Made by a program: the position numbers and the translations under genes. Below the pieces are notes generated by a model that had not been told where the DNA came from, ran no database searches, and saw nothing but the letters and a program-made list of their open reading frames with translations. Shown piece after piece: positions 16,707 through 26,126 of a DNA stretch of 64,000 nt (within the stretch, counting starts at the first letter, position 1; each line of letters starts with the position of its first letter). Source of the stretch: Streptomyces massasporeus. GTDB lineage: Bacteria; Actinomycetota; Actinomycetes; Streptomycetales; Streptomycetaceae. The DNA lies in assembly GCF_014648995.1 (NCBI RefSeq), contig NZ_BMSE01000010.1, forward strand, positions 236,842-300,841. The letters are read 5' to 3'.

Positions 16707-17328
16707 GCCGGGGGTAGACCTGACCATCCCCGACGGAGACAGACTGGTCATCCAGGGCCCCACCGGCGGTGGAAAGTCCACACTGCTCCAGATGCTCGGC
16801 GGCCTCGACCGGCCCACCTCCGGCGAGATCGTCCTGGACGGCACCGACCTCGCCGCCCTGCCGGAGGCGAGACTGACCCGGGTGAGAAGCGAAAGCATCG
16901 GCTTCGTCTTCCAGTCCTTCAACCTCATCCCGACGCTCACCGCGCAGGAAAACGTGGAGACCGCCCTCGTCCCCCTCGGCGTGAAGCCGAAACAGCGACG
17001 CGAACAGGCCGCCGAGGCACTGAAGTCGGTCGGTCTCGGCGAGCGTCTCGCGCATCTGCCCGGCGAGATGTCCGGCGGTCAGCAGCAACGCGTGGCCATC
17101 GCCCGGGCCTTGGTGAAACAGCCGAAGGTGCTCCTCGCCGACGAACCCACCGGCAATCTCGACGAATCGATGCGCGACGAGATCATGGACGTACTCGAAC
17201 GCATGTGGGAGGAACTCGGTCTCACCTTCGTGATGGTCACCCACGACTCGGCGATAGCGAAGAAGGCTCCGCGTGTGGCGACGATCCGCAAGGGCCGCAT
17301 CTCTGTCAAGGAGAACGCGCGTGCGTAA
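16687..17328 (+). pseudogene. 5'-truncated ABC transporter ATPase (LolD/MacB type), orphan
   Basis: Family similarity starts abruptly at VDLTIPDGDRL (about 16714) and continues to a normal C-terminus: Walker A GPTGGGKST, Q-loop FVFQSF, signature MSGGQQQR, Walker B VLLADEPTGNLD and switch histidine in VTHD. The first 20-25 residues of the domain, including the A-loop aromatic residue that stacks on adenine, are missing. The only in-frame start upstream is a GTG inside the terminator stem. No permease gene follows. It therefore looks like a remnant left after a deletion that joined the transpeptidase terminator to the inside of the gene. Expression of a functional ATPase is doubtful. Confidence 0.7.
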
Positions 17329-17351
17329 CCGCGCGGCCCTGTAACGGAGTT

Positions 17352-17380
17352 CCGTCGGCCGTGTAACAGTCGGCCGACGG
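17352..17380 (+). terminator. Hairpin after the ABC ATPase remnant
   Basis: CCGTCGGCCG (17352-17361) pairs perfectly with CGGCCGACGG (17371-17380) around a 9-nt loop, followed by GATTCTT. Confidence 0.7.
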
Positions 17381-17523
17381 GATTCTTACCGTCCTCTCAT
17401 CTATTGAGCAGCTGATCACCCCTCGGCATACTGCGTATTCCGGGGGGTGTACGGGCACGCGTACGAGACCACCCCCGGCCGGGTGAACGGGGAATTCGCC
17501 CGGTTCTTCTGCAAGGGGGAAAC

Positions 17524-20500
17524 TTGCGCAGACAAGTGAAAAGGGCGTACGCGGCCACCGTCGCCACAGCGGCGGCCGTGGCACTGGCCGCGGGCATGAC
17601 CAGCCCGGCGTCGGCCAACGGCGAGCAGACGGCAGCGTCCGCCAAGCCGGCGTCCCTTACCGCCAAGCACCGCATCACACTCATCACCGGCGACCGCGTC
17701 GTGCTGGACGCCAAGGGCCGTGTGATCGGCCTGGAACACGCCAAGGGCCGCGAGAAGGTACCCGTCCAGATCCGCAAGGTCGACGGCCACACCCTCGTCA
17801 TCCCGGCCGACGCGGCCCGCCTGGTCGCCACCGGCAAGCTCGACCAGCGGCTCTTCGATGTCACCGAGCTCAACAAGTCGACGACCCGCAAGGCCCAGAA
17901 GAAGGGCCTGAAGGTCATCGTCGGCTACCAGGGTGGCGCTGCCGCTACCAAGGCCGACGTCCGCGAGGCCGGCACCCTGAGCCACGCGCTGAAGTCCGTG
18001 AACGCGGACGCCGTGCAGACGCCGCAGCAGGACACGCCCGAACTCTGGGACGCGGTCACCAACGGCGAGAAGACCGCCTCCGGCATCGCGCACGTCTGGC
18101 TCGACGGCGTCCGCAAGGCCAGCCTCGACAAGTCCGTCCCGCAGATCGGCGCGCCCAAGGCCTGGTCGGCCGGCTACGACGGCAAGGGCACCAAGATCGC
18201 CGTCCTGGACACCGGTGTCGACGCCACCCACGACGACCTCAAGGGTCAGGTGGCCGGCGCCAAGAACTTCACCACCTCGCCCGACGCCTCCGACAAGGTC
18301 GGCCACGGAACGCACGTCGCGTCCATCGCGGCCGGTACCGGCAAGAAGTCCGGCGGCAAGTACAAGGGCGTCGCGCCCGGCGCGAAGATCCTCAACGGCA
18401 AGGTCCTCGACGACGGCGGCTTCGGCAGCGACTCCGAGATCCTCGCCGGCATGGAGTGGGCCGTCGCCGAGGGCGCCGACGTCATCAACATGAGCCTGGG
18501 CGGCGGCGACACGCCCGCGATCGACCCGCTGGAAGCGGCGGTGAACAAGCTGTCCGACGAGAAGGGCGTCCTGTTCGCCATCGCGGCCGGCAACGAGGGC
18601 GACTTCGGCGAGCAGACGATCGGCTCCCCGGGCAGCGCCGCGGCGGCCCTGACCGTCGGCGCCGTCGACGACAAGGACGAGCTCGCCGACTTCTCCAGCC
18701 GCGGCCCCGGCATGGACGGCGCCCTCAAGCCCGATGTGACCGCGCCCGGCGTGGACATCACCGCGGCCTCCGCCCCGGGCAACCAGATAGCCCAGGAGGT
18801 CGGCGAGAAGCCGGCCGGCTACATGACGATCTCCGGTACCTCGATGGCGACCCCGCACGTCGCGGGCGCGGCGGCGATCCTCAAGCAGCAGCACCCGGAT
18901 TGGACGGGCGACCGCCTGAAGGGCGCCCTCACCGCCTCCACCAAGGGCGGCAAGTACACCCCGTTCGAGCAGGGTTCGGGCCGGATCCAGGTCGACAAGG
19001 CCATCAAGCAGTCCGTGATCGCCGAGCCGGTCTCGGTGAGCTTCGGGGTGCAGCAGTGGCCGCACACCGACGACAAGCCGGTCACCAAGGAGCTGACGTA
19101 CCGCAACCTCGGTACGAAGGACGTCACGCTGAAGCTGACGTCGACGGCCACCAACCCCAAGGGCCAGGCCGTCCCGTCCGGCTTCTTCAAGCTCGGCGCC
19201 ACCTCGGTGACGGTCCCGGCCGGCGGCAAGGCCTCCGTGCCGTTCACCGTCAACACCAAGCTCGGCGGCACGGTCGACGGCGCGTACTCGGCGTACGTGA
19301 CGGCGACGGGCGGCGGCCAGACGGTCCGCACGGCGGCGGCGGTGCAGCGCGAGGTCGAGTCGTACGACGTGACGCTGAAGTTCCTCGACCGCGACGGCAA
19401 GGCCGCGAAGAACTACAGCGCCGACCTGACCGGCATAGCGGGCCTGGGCCTGGGTAAGGGGGCCATGCCGTACGACGAGGACGGCACCGTCACCACCCGT
19501 GTCCCCAAGGGCACCTACGTCCTCAACACGAACATCTACGTGGGCGACGACCCGGAGAAGTTCGAGGGCGTCGACTGGCTCGCTCAGCCCAAACTGAACC
19601 TCACCAAGAACACGACGATCACGCTGGACGCCCGCAAGGCCAAGCCGGTGGACATCACCGTCCCGGCCACCGGCGTCAAGTCGGAGTTCGCCTCGGCCGA
19701 CTACACGGTGGAGAGCGGGGACAGCAGCTACGGCTTCGGCTGGTGGCTGGACTCCTACGACGGCTTCCGCAGCGCCCACGTCGGCCCGCAGATCACCGAC
19801 GGTTCGGTGACCCAGCAGTGGGACGGCCACTGGTCCAAGGGCGCCAACGAGGAGTACAACGTCATCGCCGGCGGCCCGGTCAAGCAGCTCGCCACCGGAT
19901 TCACCAAGCACTACAAGGCGAGCGAACTCGCCACGGTGAAGGCCGGTCTCGGTGCCGCGGCGAGCGGCAAGAAGGGCTCGGTCAACGCGGTGGGCTGGAT
20001 GCCGTGGAGCTCCAGCGCTTCCTCGATCGGCATGCAGCAGGCCCTGCCCGGCACCCGGACGATCCACGTGTCCGCCCAGGGTGGCGTGAAGTGGCAGCTC
20101 GAGTTCGCCCAGTCCGGGGGTGTGGACGAGGACGGCTTCCCGGTCGACGAGGCCGCCTACGCGATGGGCACGCACACGTTCGCGGCCGGCAAGAGCTACT
20201 CCAAGACCGTCAACACGGCTGTCTTCGGGCCGCGCCTGACCGGCGACTTCGGTGTCATCCGTGAGGGCAACGAGATCTACGGTTCCCTGCCGCTGTTCGC
20301 CGACGGCAAGGGCAACGTGGGCTACTCGACGTTCTCCGCGGTCGACACGACCCTCTACCGCAACGGCACCAAGGTCGGCAGCAACGACGACCCGCTGTTC
20401 GGCGACAAGCAGTTCAAGGTCCCGGCCGCCGACGCCGAGTACAAGCTCACGACGTCGGTCAAGCGCAGCGTCAAGGTCGCCGCGGCCTCCACTCGCGTCG

Positions 20501-20850
20501 ACGCCAGCTGGACGTTCCGCTCGAAGAAGACCAACAGCATCACGAAGCTCCCCGTCTCCACGGCCCGCTTCGGCGCGACCACGGGTCTGGACAGCAAGGC
20601 CCCGGCCGACAAGACCGTCAAGGTCCCGGTCACCGTCGAGGGCGCGGCCAAGGGCAGCAACCTGAAGTCGCTGTCGGTCTACGTGTCGTACGACTACGGC
20701 AAGACCTGGAAGAAACTCACCGTCAAGGACGGCAAGGTGAGCGTCAAGAACCCGGCGAAGGGGAAGGCCATCTCCTTCCACGCCAAGATCGCCGACAAGA
20801 AGGGCAACAAGTCGACGATCTCGATCTACAACGCGTACTACGGCAAGTAA
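17524..20850 (+). CDS. Secreted S8-family serine peptidase (subtilase), 1108 aa
   Basis: This is a large extracellular subtilisin-like protease. It has a signal peptide (about 1-32), a propeptide region (about 33-205), and a catalytic domain (about 206-500) with Asp229 in AVLDTGVDATHDD, His261 in GHGTHVASIA, oxyanion Asn357 in AAGNEGD and Ser440 in GTSMATPHVAGAA. About 600 C-terminal residues are predicted beta-sandwich modules without a clear name. The TTG start at 17524 is well placed after AAGGGGG and gives the basic signal-peptide start MRRQVKRAYA. The length fits large Streptomyces subtilases. It is a monocistronic unit bounded by hairpins. Confidence 0.95.
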   Translation: MRRQVKRAYAATVATAAAVALAAGMTSPASANGEQTAASAKPASLTAKHRITLITGDRVVLDAKGRVIGLEHAKGREKVPVQIRKVDGHTLVIPADAARLVATGKLDQRLFDVTELNKSTTRKAQKKGLKVIVGYQGGAAATKADVREAGTLSHALKSVNADAVQTPQQDTPELWDAVTNGEKTASGIAHVWLDGVRKASLDKSVPQIGAPKAWSAGYDGKGTKIAVLDTGVDATHDDLKGQVAGAKNFTTSPDASDKVGHGTHVASIAAGTGKKSGGKYKGVAPGAKILNGKVLDDGGFGSDSEILAGMEWAVAEGADVINMSLGGGDTPAIDPLEAAVNKLSDEKGVLFAIAAGNEGDFGEQTIGSPGSAAAALTVGAVDDKDELADFSSRGPGMDGALKPDVTAPGVDITAASAPGNQIAQEVGEKPAGYMTISGTSMATPHVAGAAAILKQQHPDWTGDRLKGALTASTKGGKYTPFEQGSGRIQVDKAIKQSVIAEPVSVSFGVQQWPHTDDKPVTKELTYRNLGTKDVTLKLTSTATNPKGQAVPSGFFKLGATSVTVPAGGKASVPFTVNTKLGGTVDGAYSAYVTATGGGQTVRTAAAVQREVESYDVTLKFLDRDGKAAKNYSADLTGIAGLGLGKGAMPYDEDGTVTTRVPKGTYVLNTNIYVGDDPEKFEGVDWLAQPKLNLTKNTTITLDARKAKPVDITVPATGVKSEFASADYTVESGDSSYGFGWWLDSYDGFRSAHVGPQITDGSVTQQWDGHWSKGANEEYNVIAGGPVKQLATGFTKHYKASELATVKAGLGAAASGKKGSVNAVGWMPWSSSASSIGMQQALPGTRTIHVSAQGGVKWQLEFAQSGGVDEDGFPVDEAAYAMGTHTFAAGKSYSKTVNTAVFGPRLTGDFGVIREGNEIYGSLPLFADGKGNVGYSTFSAVDTTLYRNGTKVGSNDDPLFGDKQFKVPAADAEYKLTTSVKRSVKVAAASTRVDASWTFRSKKTNSITKLPVSTARFGATTGLDSKAPADKTVKVPVTVEGAAKGSNLKSLSVYVSYDYGKTWKKLTVKDGKVSVKNPAKGKAISFHAKIADKKGNKSTISIYNAYYGK

Positions 20851-20872
20851 GCGGTAGCGCGAGCGCGTTGAC

Positions 20873-20904
20873 GGCCCGTCGGAAGCCTCGGCTTCCGGCG
20901 GGCC
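20873..20904 (+). terminator. Hairpin after the subtilase gene
   Basis: GGCCCGTCGGAAGC (20873-20886) pairs with GCTTCCGGCGGGCC (20891-20904), with one weak pair, around the loop CTCG. Confidence 0.75.
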
Positions 20905-20927
20905 TGCCGCGTCAGTAGGGTCCTCGC

Positions 20928-21440
20928 ATGACCGCCGCCGTGACCGCCATGATCACCGCCGTCGTGGGTGTCCTCGGCACGCTCTTCGCGCCGGTGCTCG
21001 GCCAGCGGCTCTCCGCACGGCAGCGGGACGAGGAGACCCGGGCCGAGGAGCAACGACGGCGGTTCGAGGAGCGCAGGGACGCGTACACGGCCATGAACAG
21101 GGCCTCACGCCAGTTCCACACCCTCCTGAAGGACGCCCTGCACCGCCTGCGCGACGGGGTCTACGGCGACGCCGAGCGTGACCAGCTCGAAGAGACGCGG
21201 CGCGACTACCGGGACCGGTACGCGCAGGCCCAGATGATCGTGCCGGAGCGGATCCTGGAGGCCTCGCGGTCCGTCAACGAGGTCCTCGCGGGCACCGACG
21301 CGGCGGTCAAGCGACTCGACCGCGGCGTGGCCCGGGAGGGCGAGAGTGCCGAAGGCGCCCTGCTCGACCTGAAGGAGGCCGAACCGCGGCTGTCCGCGAT
21401 GCGGAGGCTGATGCGGGAGGACCTGGGCGTCGTCGACTGA
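20928..21440 (+). CDS. Membrane-anchored coiled-coil protein, unknown
   Basis: This 170-residue protein has one N-terminal membrane helix (AVTAMITAVVGVLGTLFAPVLG) followed by a highly charged, mostly helical cytoplasmic region rich in Arg and Glu, consistent with a coiled coil. No catalytic motif is seen. It is a single gene after the subtilase terminator and is convergent with the HTH regulator gene. Similar short N-anchored charged proteins are common in streptomycetes and are uncharacterised. Confidence 0.8.
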   Translation: MTAAVTAMITAVVGVLGTLFAPVLGQRLSARQRDEETRAEEQRRRFEERRDAYTAMNRASRQFHTLLKDALHRLRDGVYGDAERDQLEETRRDYRDRYAQAQMIVPERILEASRSVNEVLAGTDAAVKRLDRGVAREGESAEGALLDLKEAEPRLSAMRRLMREDLGVVD

Positions 21441-21492
21441 GGCACGACGGTTACGGGGGCACGGGCGGCGGTGACCGAGGCGCGGGTGCCTC

Positions 21493-22404
21493 TCACTCCG
21501 ACGGTGTCGAGGCCCTGGTGCCCGAGCGCGTCGCGTCCGCTCCCCAGCTGGCCAGCAGGCGCAGGGCCTCCGCCGACGGGGTGTCCGGTTCCGCGTGGTA
21601 GGTGATCAGGGACTGCTCGCCGTCGTCGACCAGGCGGAACGTCTCGAAGGACAGGGTCAGGTCGCCGACCAGGGGGTGGCGCAGGCGTTTGACGCCGTAG
21701 CTCTTCTCCTTGACGTCGTGGGCGGCCCAGAGGCGGCGGAACTCCTCGCTCTTCACCGAGAGTTCGCCCACCAGGGCCGACAGCCGCGGGTCGTCCGGGT
21801 GGCAGCCCGCGTCCATGCGCAGATAGCCGACGATGTCGGACGCCTTCTGCTCCCACTCCACGAACAGCTCGCGGTACTCGGGCCTGAGGAACACCATGCG
21901 CGCCCAGTTCCGCTCCTGCGCCGGCACCTCCGCCCAGTCGCCGAAGAGGGCCGACGCCATGCGGTTCCAGGCCAGGACGTCCGAGCGGCGCCCGACGATG
22001 TATGCCGGGACGGACTCGATCGAGTCCAGCAGATGCCGCAGCGCAGGCCGCACCTGCTGGCTGCGCGTCACCGGCTTCTTCTTGTGCTGCTTCGGCTTCG
22101 CCAGATGCATCAGGTGCGCGTGCTCGGCGTCGTTCAGCCGCAGGGCGCGCGCGATCGCGTCCAGCACCTCCGCGGAGACGTTGCGGCCGTTGCCCTGCTC
22201 CAGCCGCGTGTAGTACGCCACGGACACCCCGGCCAGCTGCGCCAGCTCCTCACGGCGCAGCCCGGGCACCCGCCGCCGCCCGAAGTCGGGCAGCCCCACG
22301 TCCTCGGGCTTCAGCCGGGCCCGCCGGGTGCGCAGGAACTCACTGAGCTCGGCGCGCCGGTCCAGGCCACCGGCCGTCTGTGCGGGTTCGGGCTGTTCGT
22401 CCAT
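21493..22404 (-). CDS. XRE-type HTH regulator with MmyB-like ligand domain
   Basis: The 303-residue regulator has an N-terminal XRE helix-turn-helix (about 40-90, GLRREELAQLAGVSVAYYTRLEQG) and a C-terminal PAS-like MmyB ligand-binding domain (about 120-285, ending with the LVGDLTLSFETFRL segment typical of the family). Related proteins often sit next to, and control, oxidoreductase genes. Here it is divergent from a zinc alcohol dehydrogenase, which is the likely target. The ATG at 22404 (MDEQPEPAQ) fits family starts better than the longer frame. Confidence 0.93.
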   Translation of the reverse strand: MDEQPEPAQTAGGLDRRAELSEFLRTRRARLKPEDVGLPDFGRRRVPGLRREELAQLAGVSVAYYTRLEQGNGRNVSAEVLDAIARALRLNDAEHAHLMHLAKPKQHKKKPVTRSQQVRPALRHLLDSIESVPAYIVGRRSDVLAWNRMASALFGDWAEVPAQERNWARMVFLRPEYRELFVEWEQKASDIVGYLRMDAGCHPDDPRLSALVGELSVKSEEFRRLWAAHDVKEKSYGVKRLRHPLVGDLTLSFETFRLVDDGEQSLITYHAEPDTPSAEALRLLASWGADATRSGTRASTPSE

Positions 22405-22584
22405 GCCGTCCAGTATTCCTGGTCGTACGCCCACGAGCCTGACCCCGCCAGTGGTACGCACCGTGTGCGTACGCAAAACCGTGGTCTGGGTGAGCACGAA
22501 CGAATCCGGCACGCTGGTGATCGTGCCCGGTCAGAAGATCCAGAAGGCAGCCGGGCACGGAACCCCGCTAGGAGAACCCACGGC

Positions 22585-23625
22585 ATGACCACTGTTGCTG
22601 CGTACGCCGCTCCCGCTCCCAAGGCTCCGCTGGAGCGCACCACCATCGAGCGCCGCGAGGTCCGCGAGTTCGACGTCCTGATCGACATCAAGTTCGCCGG
22701 CATCTGCCACTCCGACATCCACCAGGCCCAGGAGGGCTGGGGCGAGGCGATCTTCCCGATGGTCCCCGGCCACGAGATAGCCGGTGTCGTCTCCGCGGTC
22801 GGCCCGGGCGTCACGAAGTTCGCCGTCGGCGACCGCGTGGGCGTCGGCTGCATGGTCGACTCCTGCCGCGAGTGCGAGAACTGCAAGGCCGGCCGTGAGC
22901 AGTACTGCGTGCAGGGCAACGTCCCCACGTACAACGGCATCGGCAAGGACGGCGAGCCCACCTACGGCGGCTACTCGGAGAACGTCGTCGTCGACGAGAA
23001 CTTCGTCGTCCGCATCCCCGACGGCCTCTCCCTCGACGTCGCCGCGCCGCTGCTGTGCGCCGGCATCACCCTCTACTCCCCGCTCCGCCGCTTCGGCGCC
23101 GGCCCCGGCAAGAAGGTCGCGATCGTCGGCCTGGGCGGCCTCGGCCACATGGGCGTCAAGATCGCCCACGCCCTCGGCGCCGAGGTGACCGTGCTGTCGC
23201 AGTCCCTGCGCAAGCAGGAGGACGGCCTGCGGCTGGGCGCGGACCACTACTACGCCACCAGCGACCCGAAGACCTTCGAGGAGCTGGCCGGCACGTTCGA
23301 CCTGATCGTGTCGACGGTGTCCGCCCCGCTGGACTTCAACGCCTACCTGTCCCTGCTGAAGACCGAGGGCACCCTGGCCAACGTCGGAGCCCCCGAGGAG
23401 CCGGTCTCCCTCAACCTCTTCTCGGTGATCGGCGGCGGCAAGACCCTCGCCGGTTCCATGATCGGCGGCATCGCGGAGACCCAGGAGATGCTGGACTTCT
23501 GCGCCGAGCACGGCCTGGGCGCCGAGATCGAGCTGATCAGCGGTGACCAGATCAACGAGGCGTACGAGCGGGTCCAGGCCAGCGACGTGCGCTACCGGTT
23601 CGTGATCGACACGGCGACGATCTGA
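22585..23625 (+). CDS. Zinc-dependent NAD(P) alcohol dehydrogenase (CAD/YahK-like)
   Basis: The 346-residue medium-chain dehydrogenase interconverts aldehydes and alcohols with NADPH. Catalytic zinc ligands are Cys41 (GICHSDIH), His63 (GHE) and a later Cys in LLCAGITLYSPL. The structural zinc is held by Cys94, Cys97, Cys100 and Cys108. The nucleotide-binding motif is GLGGLGHMGVK. This pattern is that of the cinnamyl-alcohol-dehydrogenase-like group acting on a wide range of aldehydes. Its promoter faces the MmyB-type regulator gene. It ends in a very strong hairpin. Confidence 0.95.
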   Translation: MTTVAAYAAPAPKAPLERTTIERREVREFDVLIDIKFAGICHSDIHQAQEGWGEAIFPMVPGHEIAGVVSAVGPGVTKFAVGDRVGVGCMVDSCRECENCKAGREQYCVQGNVPTYNGIGKDGEPTYGGYSENVVVDENFVVRIPDGLSLDVAAPLLCAGITLYSPLRRFGAGPGKKVAIVGLGGLGHMGVKIAHALGAEVTVLSQSLRKQEDGLRLGADHYYATSDPKTFEELAGTFDLIVSTVSAPLDFNAYLSLLKTEGTLANVGAPEEPVSLNLFSVIGGGKTLAGSMIGGIAETQEMLDFCAEHGLGAEIELISGDQINEAYERVQASDVRYRFVIDTATI

Positions 23626-23645
23626 CCCCACCCCCCAAGTGAGAC

Positions 23646-23686
23646 AGCCCTGAGGGCCCCGGCCGCGCGCCGGGGCCCTCAGGGCT
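23646..23686 (+). terminator. 18-bp perfect hairpin after alcohol dehydrogenase
   Basis: The arm 23646-23663 is exactly complementary to 23669-23686 around a 5-nt loop, followed by GTTC. Confidence 0.85.
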
Positions 23687-23784
23687 GTTCGTGATGCACG
23701 ACATGCACGACGGGGTGCGCGCGGGGTACACGTGGGGGAGTGCACCGCAGGGGTCCGCCGCCACGTACGTCAGGGGAGGCCGCC

Positions 23785-24168
23785 ATGACCGTGCAGCTCA
23801 ACCACACCATCGTCGTCGCCCACGACAAACGCGCCTCGGCCCGGTTCCTCGCCGACCTCCTGGGGCTCGACGTGAGCCCGCCCTACGGCCCGTTCCTCCC
23901 GGTCGAGATCTCCAACGGCGTGACCCTGGACTTCATGGACAGCCCCGGTGCCATCACGCCGCAGCACTACGCCTTCCTCGTCTCGGAGGACGAGTTCGAC
24001 GAGATCTTCGGCCGTATCCGGCAGGCCGGTCTCACCTACTGGGCGGACCCGTTCCACAGCCGTCCCGGCGAGATCAACCACAACGACGGCGGCCGCGGGG
24101 CGTACTTCGACGACCCCGACGGCCACCGCCTGGAGATCATCACGAGGCCCTACGGCAGCGGCGGCTGA
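23785..24168 (+). CDS. VOC-family protein (glyoxalase/dioxygenase fold)
   Basis: A 127-residue single vicinal-oxygen-chelate domain starts LNHTIVVAHDKRASARFLADLLGL and ends with the typical GAYFDDPDGHRLEIIT strand. The metal-ligand positions His (LNHTIV), His (QHYAF) and Glu (LEII) are present, so it may bind a metal, but no substrate can be inferred. It has an upstream GGGGAGG and precedes an NAD(P)-binding reductase gene in the same direction, about 90 bases away. The pair may be co-transcribed. Confidence 0.88.
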   Translation: MTVQLNHTIVVAHDKRASARFLADLLGLDVSPPYGPFLPVEISNGVTLDFMDSPGAITPQHYAFLVSEDEFDEIFGRIRQAGLTYWADPFHSRPGEINHNDGGRGAYFDDPDGHRLEIITRPYGSGG

Positions 24169-24259
24169 ACCGTCCGCACCCCGGCTCGTCACATCGTCGC
24201 GCCGCCGCGCGTCATACCGGCGAAGGCGACATCACCTGACGAAGAACCGGGGAGCAGTC

Positions 24260-25021
24260 ATGACAGCACCGATCCTGGTCACCGGCGGCACGGGCACCCT
24301 CGGCGCCCACGTCGTCCCGCTCCTGCGCGCGTCCGGCCACGAGGTGCGGATCCTCACCCGGCGTGCCCGCCCCGCCGCGGACGGCATCGACCACGTCACC
24401 GGCGACCTGCTGAAGGACGAGGGCGTCGAGGCCGCCGTCGACGGGGTGGAGACCGTGCTGCACCTGGCGGGCGGCCCCAAGGGCGACGACGAGGCGACCC
24501 GCGCCCTGGTCCGCGCCGCGTCCGGGGCCGGCGTACGGCACCTGGTCTACGTCTCGGTCATCGGCGCGGACCGGCTCCCGCTGGCCTGGATGCGGACGAA
24601 ACTGGAGTCGGAGCGTGCCGTCGCCGACTCCGGCATCCCGTGGACGATCCTGCGCGCGGCCCAGTTCCACGACCTCGCGCTGACCATGGTCGAGAAGATG
24701 GCGAAGCTGCCGGTGTTCCCGGTCCCGGGCGGCATGCGGCTCCAGCCGGTCGACTCGCGCGAGGTCGCCGCCCGCCTCGCGGAACTGACCCTCGGCACCC
24801 CGTCCGGCCTGGTCCCGGACCTGGCCGGACCGCACCTCTACGACCTCGCCGCCCTGGCCCGCCCCTACCTCCGCCTGACCGGCAGGCGCCGCCCCATGCT
24901 GCCGGTGCGCATCCCCGGGAAGGCGGGGCGGGCGTACCGGGCCGGGGCGAACCTGACGACGACCGGGGCGGAGGAGGGGAAGCGGACCTGGGAGGAGTTC
25001 CTGGCGGAGAGGCTGGGCTGA
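24260..25021 (+). CDS. NmrA/SDR-type NAD(P)H-binding protein
   Basis: This 253-residue atypical short-chain dehydrogenase has the glycine motif LVTGGTGTLGAHVVPLL at the N-terminus, followed by a Rossmann domain (HLAGGPKGDD; HLVYVSVIGAD). The active-site Tyr-x3-Lys is absent from its usual place, with WMRTKLESE in its position, as in NmrA-like sensors and quinone reductases. GGGGAGC precedes the ATG. It follows the VOC-protein gene. Possible roles are a redox sensor or reductase of small electrophiles. No substrate is assigned. Confidence 0.9.
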   Translation: MTAPILVTGGTGTLGAHVVPLLRASGHEVRILTRRARPAADGIDHVTGDLLKDEGVEAAVDGVETVLHLAGGPKGDDEATRALVRAASGAGVRHLVYVSVIGADRLPLAWMRTKLESERAVADSGIPWTILRAAQFHDLALTMVEKMAKLPVFPVPGGMRLQPVDSREVAARLAELTLGTPSGLVPDLAGPHLYDLAALARPYLRLTGRRRPMLPVRIPGKAGRAYRAGANLTTTGAEEGKRTWEEFLAERLG

Positions 25022-25114
25022 GCCCTGACCGGCGTCGGGCCGGTCCTGGCCCTTGGCCCTACGGTGCTTCGGCCGGGCTGGTCCTACGGCGTCCGGCCTG
25101 CCCTGGCCCTGGTC

Positions 25115-26068
25115 CTACCCGGCGGCCGGCCGGTCCTGCTCCTCGAAGGTCCACACCGCGCGGGACCCCGGGCCGACCACCAGGGACGAGTGGCCGATCC
25201 GCTCCACGTGCCGGTACGACACCGGGTGGTTCAGCGACATCTCGATCTGCCGGAGACCCACCTGGTCCAGGGGCACGGAGTCGAACCGGATCGTCGTGCC
25301 GCCGCCCTTCGCGACGGCGCCCCCGCCCGGCAGGGACCGGACCGCGAAACCGCCGGCCTTCAGCAGCGGCACCGTGTTGGCGAGGTCCCGTGCGGTCACC
25401 GCGAGCCGGATGCCCGTCACGTCCCGCATCAGGTGGTCGCGGTAGGCGTCGGACAGGTAGCGCTCCCGGCCCACGTCACCGGGGTGGGAGGCGGGCTCGG
25501 TGTTGCCGCGCGGGTCGGCGAAGTACTCCGGCCGGTACTCCATCCCCCAGGCACCGAAGAGGTCGTACTGGTCGGTGGTGAAGACCGCGTCGAACCAGGG
25601 CACGGGGACGCCGTCGCCGAAGTCGCGCGTCTGCCGGAACTCGACCGGGTCGCTGATCCCGGCCTTCCGCAGCCGCTCGATCACCGGGGGCAGGTCACCG
25701 GCGCGCTCGGTGGACACACCCAGGCCGGTGGAGCCGAGGGTGCCGTCCTTGCCGGGCACGTCACCCACCCCGAACAGCTCGAAGTAGGTCTCGCGCCCCA
25801 TCAGATAGCGGCCGGTCCACGTCTGCCCGCCGGAACCGGTGGTGGTGCGGACCTGGAAGTTGGCGAAGTCCCGCAGATACGAGGAGTGCTCGATGGCGTC
25901 CGCGGTGGCCCGGTCGAGCACACCGTAGGCGTGGTTGTAGAACAGCAGTCGCCGCCCGGTCGACGTCCCGTTCTCCTCGGCCCGTGCCGTGCTCACTCCG
26001 CCCTGGACCGCCCCCGCGAGGGCCAGAGCGATGACCATGATCAGCTGTAACGCTCGTCTGAGAACCAT
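25115..26068 (-). CDS. Secreted DUF5829-family protein
   Basis: This 317-residue exported protein has a signal peptide (about 1-30, VIALALAGAVQGG then ARAEE). The mature part opens with RRLLFYNHAYGVLD and contains GRYLMGRETYFELFG and PLLKAGGFAVRSLPGGG, which I recall as typical of DUF5829, a domain of unknown function with distant VOC-like features. No membrane anchor follows the signal. Function is unknown. It ends close to the NmrA-like gene, convergent with it. Confidence 0.8.
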   Translation of the reverse strand: MVLRRALQLIMVIALALAGAVQGGVSTARAEENGTSTGRRLLFYNHAYGVLDRATADAIEHSSYLRDFANFQVRTTTGSGGQTWTGRYLMGRETYFELFGVGDVPGKDGTLGSTGLGVSTERAGDLPPVIERLRKAGISDPVEFRQTRDFGDGVPVPWFDAVFTTDQYDLFGAWGMEYRPEYFADPRGNTEPASHPGDVGRERYLSDAYRDHLMRDVTGIRLAVTARDLANTVPLLKAGGFAVRSLPGGGAVAKGGGTTIRFDSVPLDQVGLRQIEMSLNHPVSYRHVERIGHSSLVVGPGSRAVWTFEEQDRPAAG

Positions 26069-26126
26069 GCGAGGGAGCGTAGGGCGGGAGGAAACGCTTC
26101 CGCTGCGGATCGCGCGCTTTGCGGGG

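Noticed and set aside
17416..20781. 1121-codon open frame antisense to the subtilase gene
   Set aside because: Composition is Arg/Gly/Val/Leu-rich with no family features and exactly mirrors the S8 gene; a normal result of high G+C codon bias.
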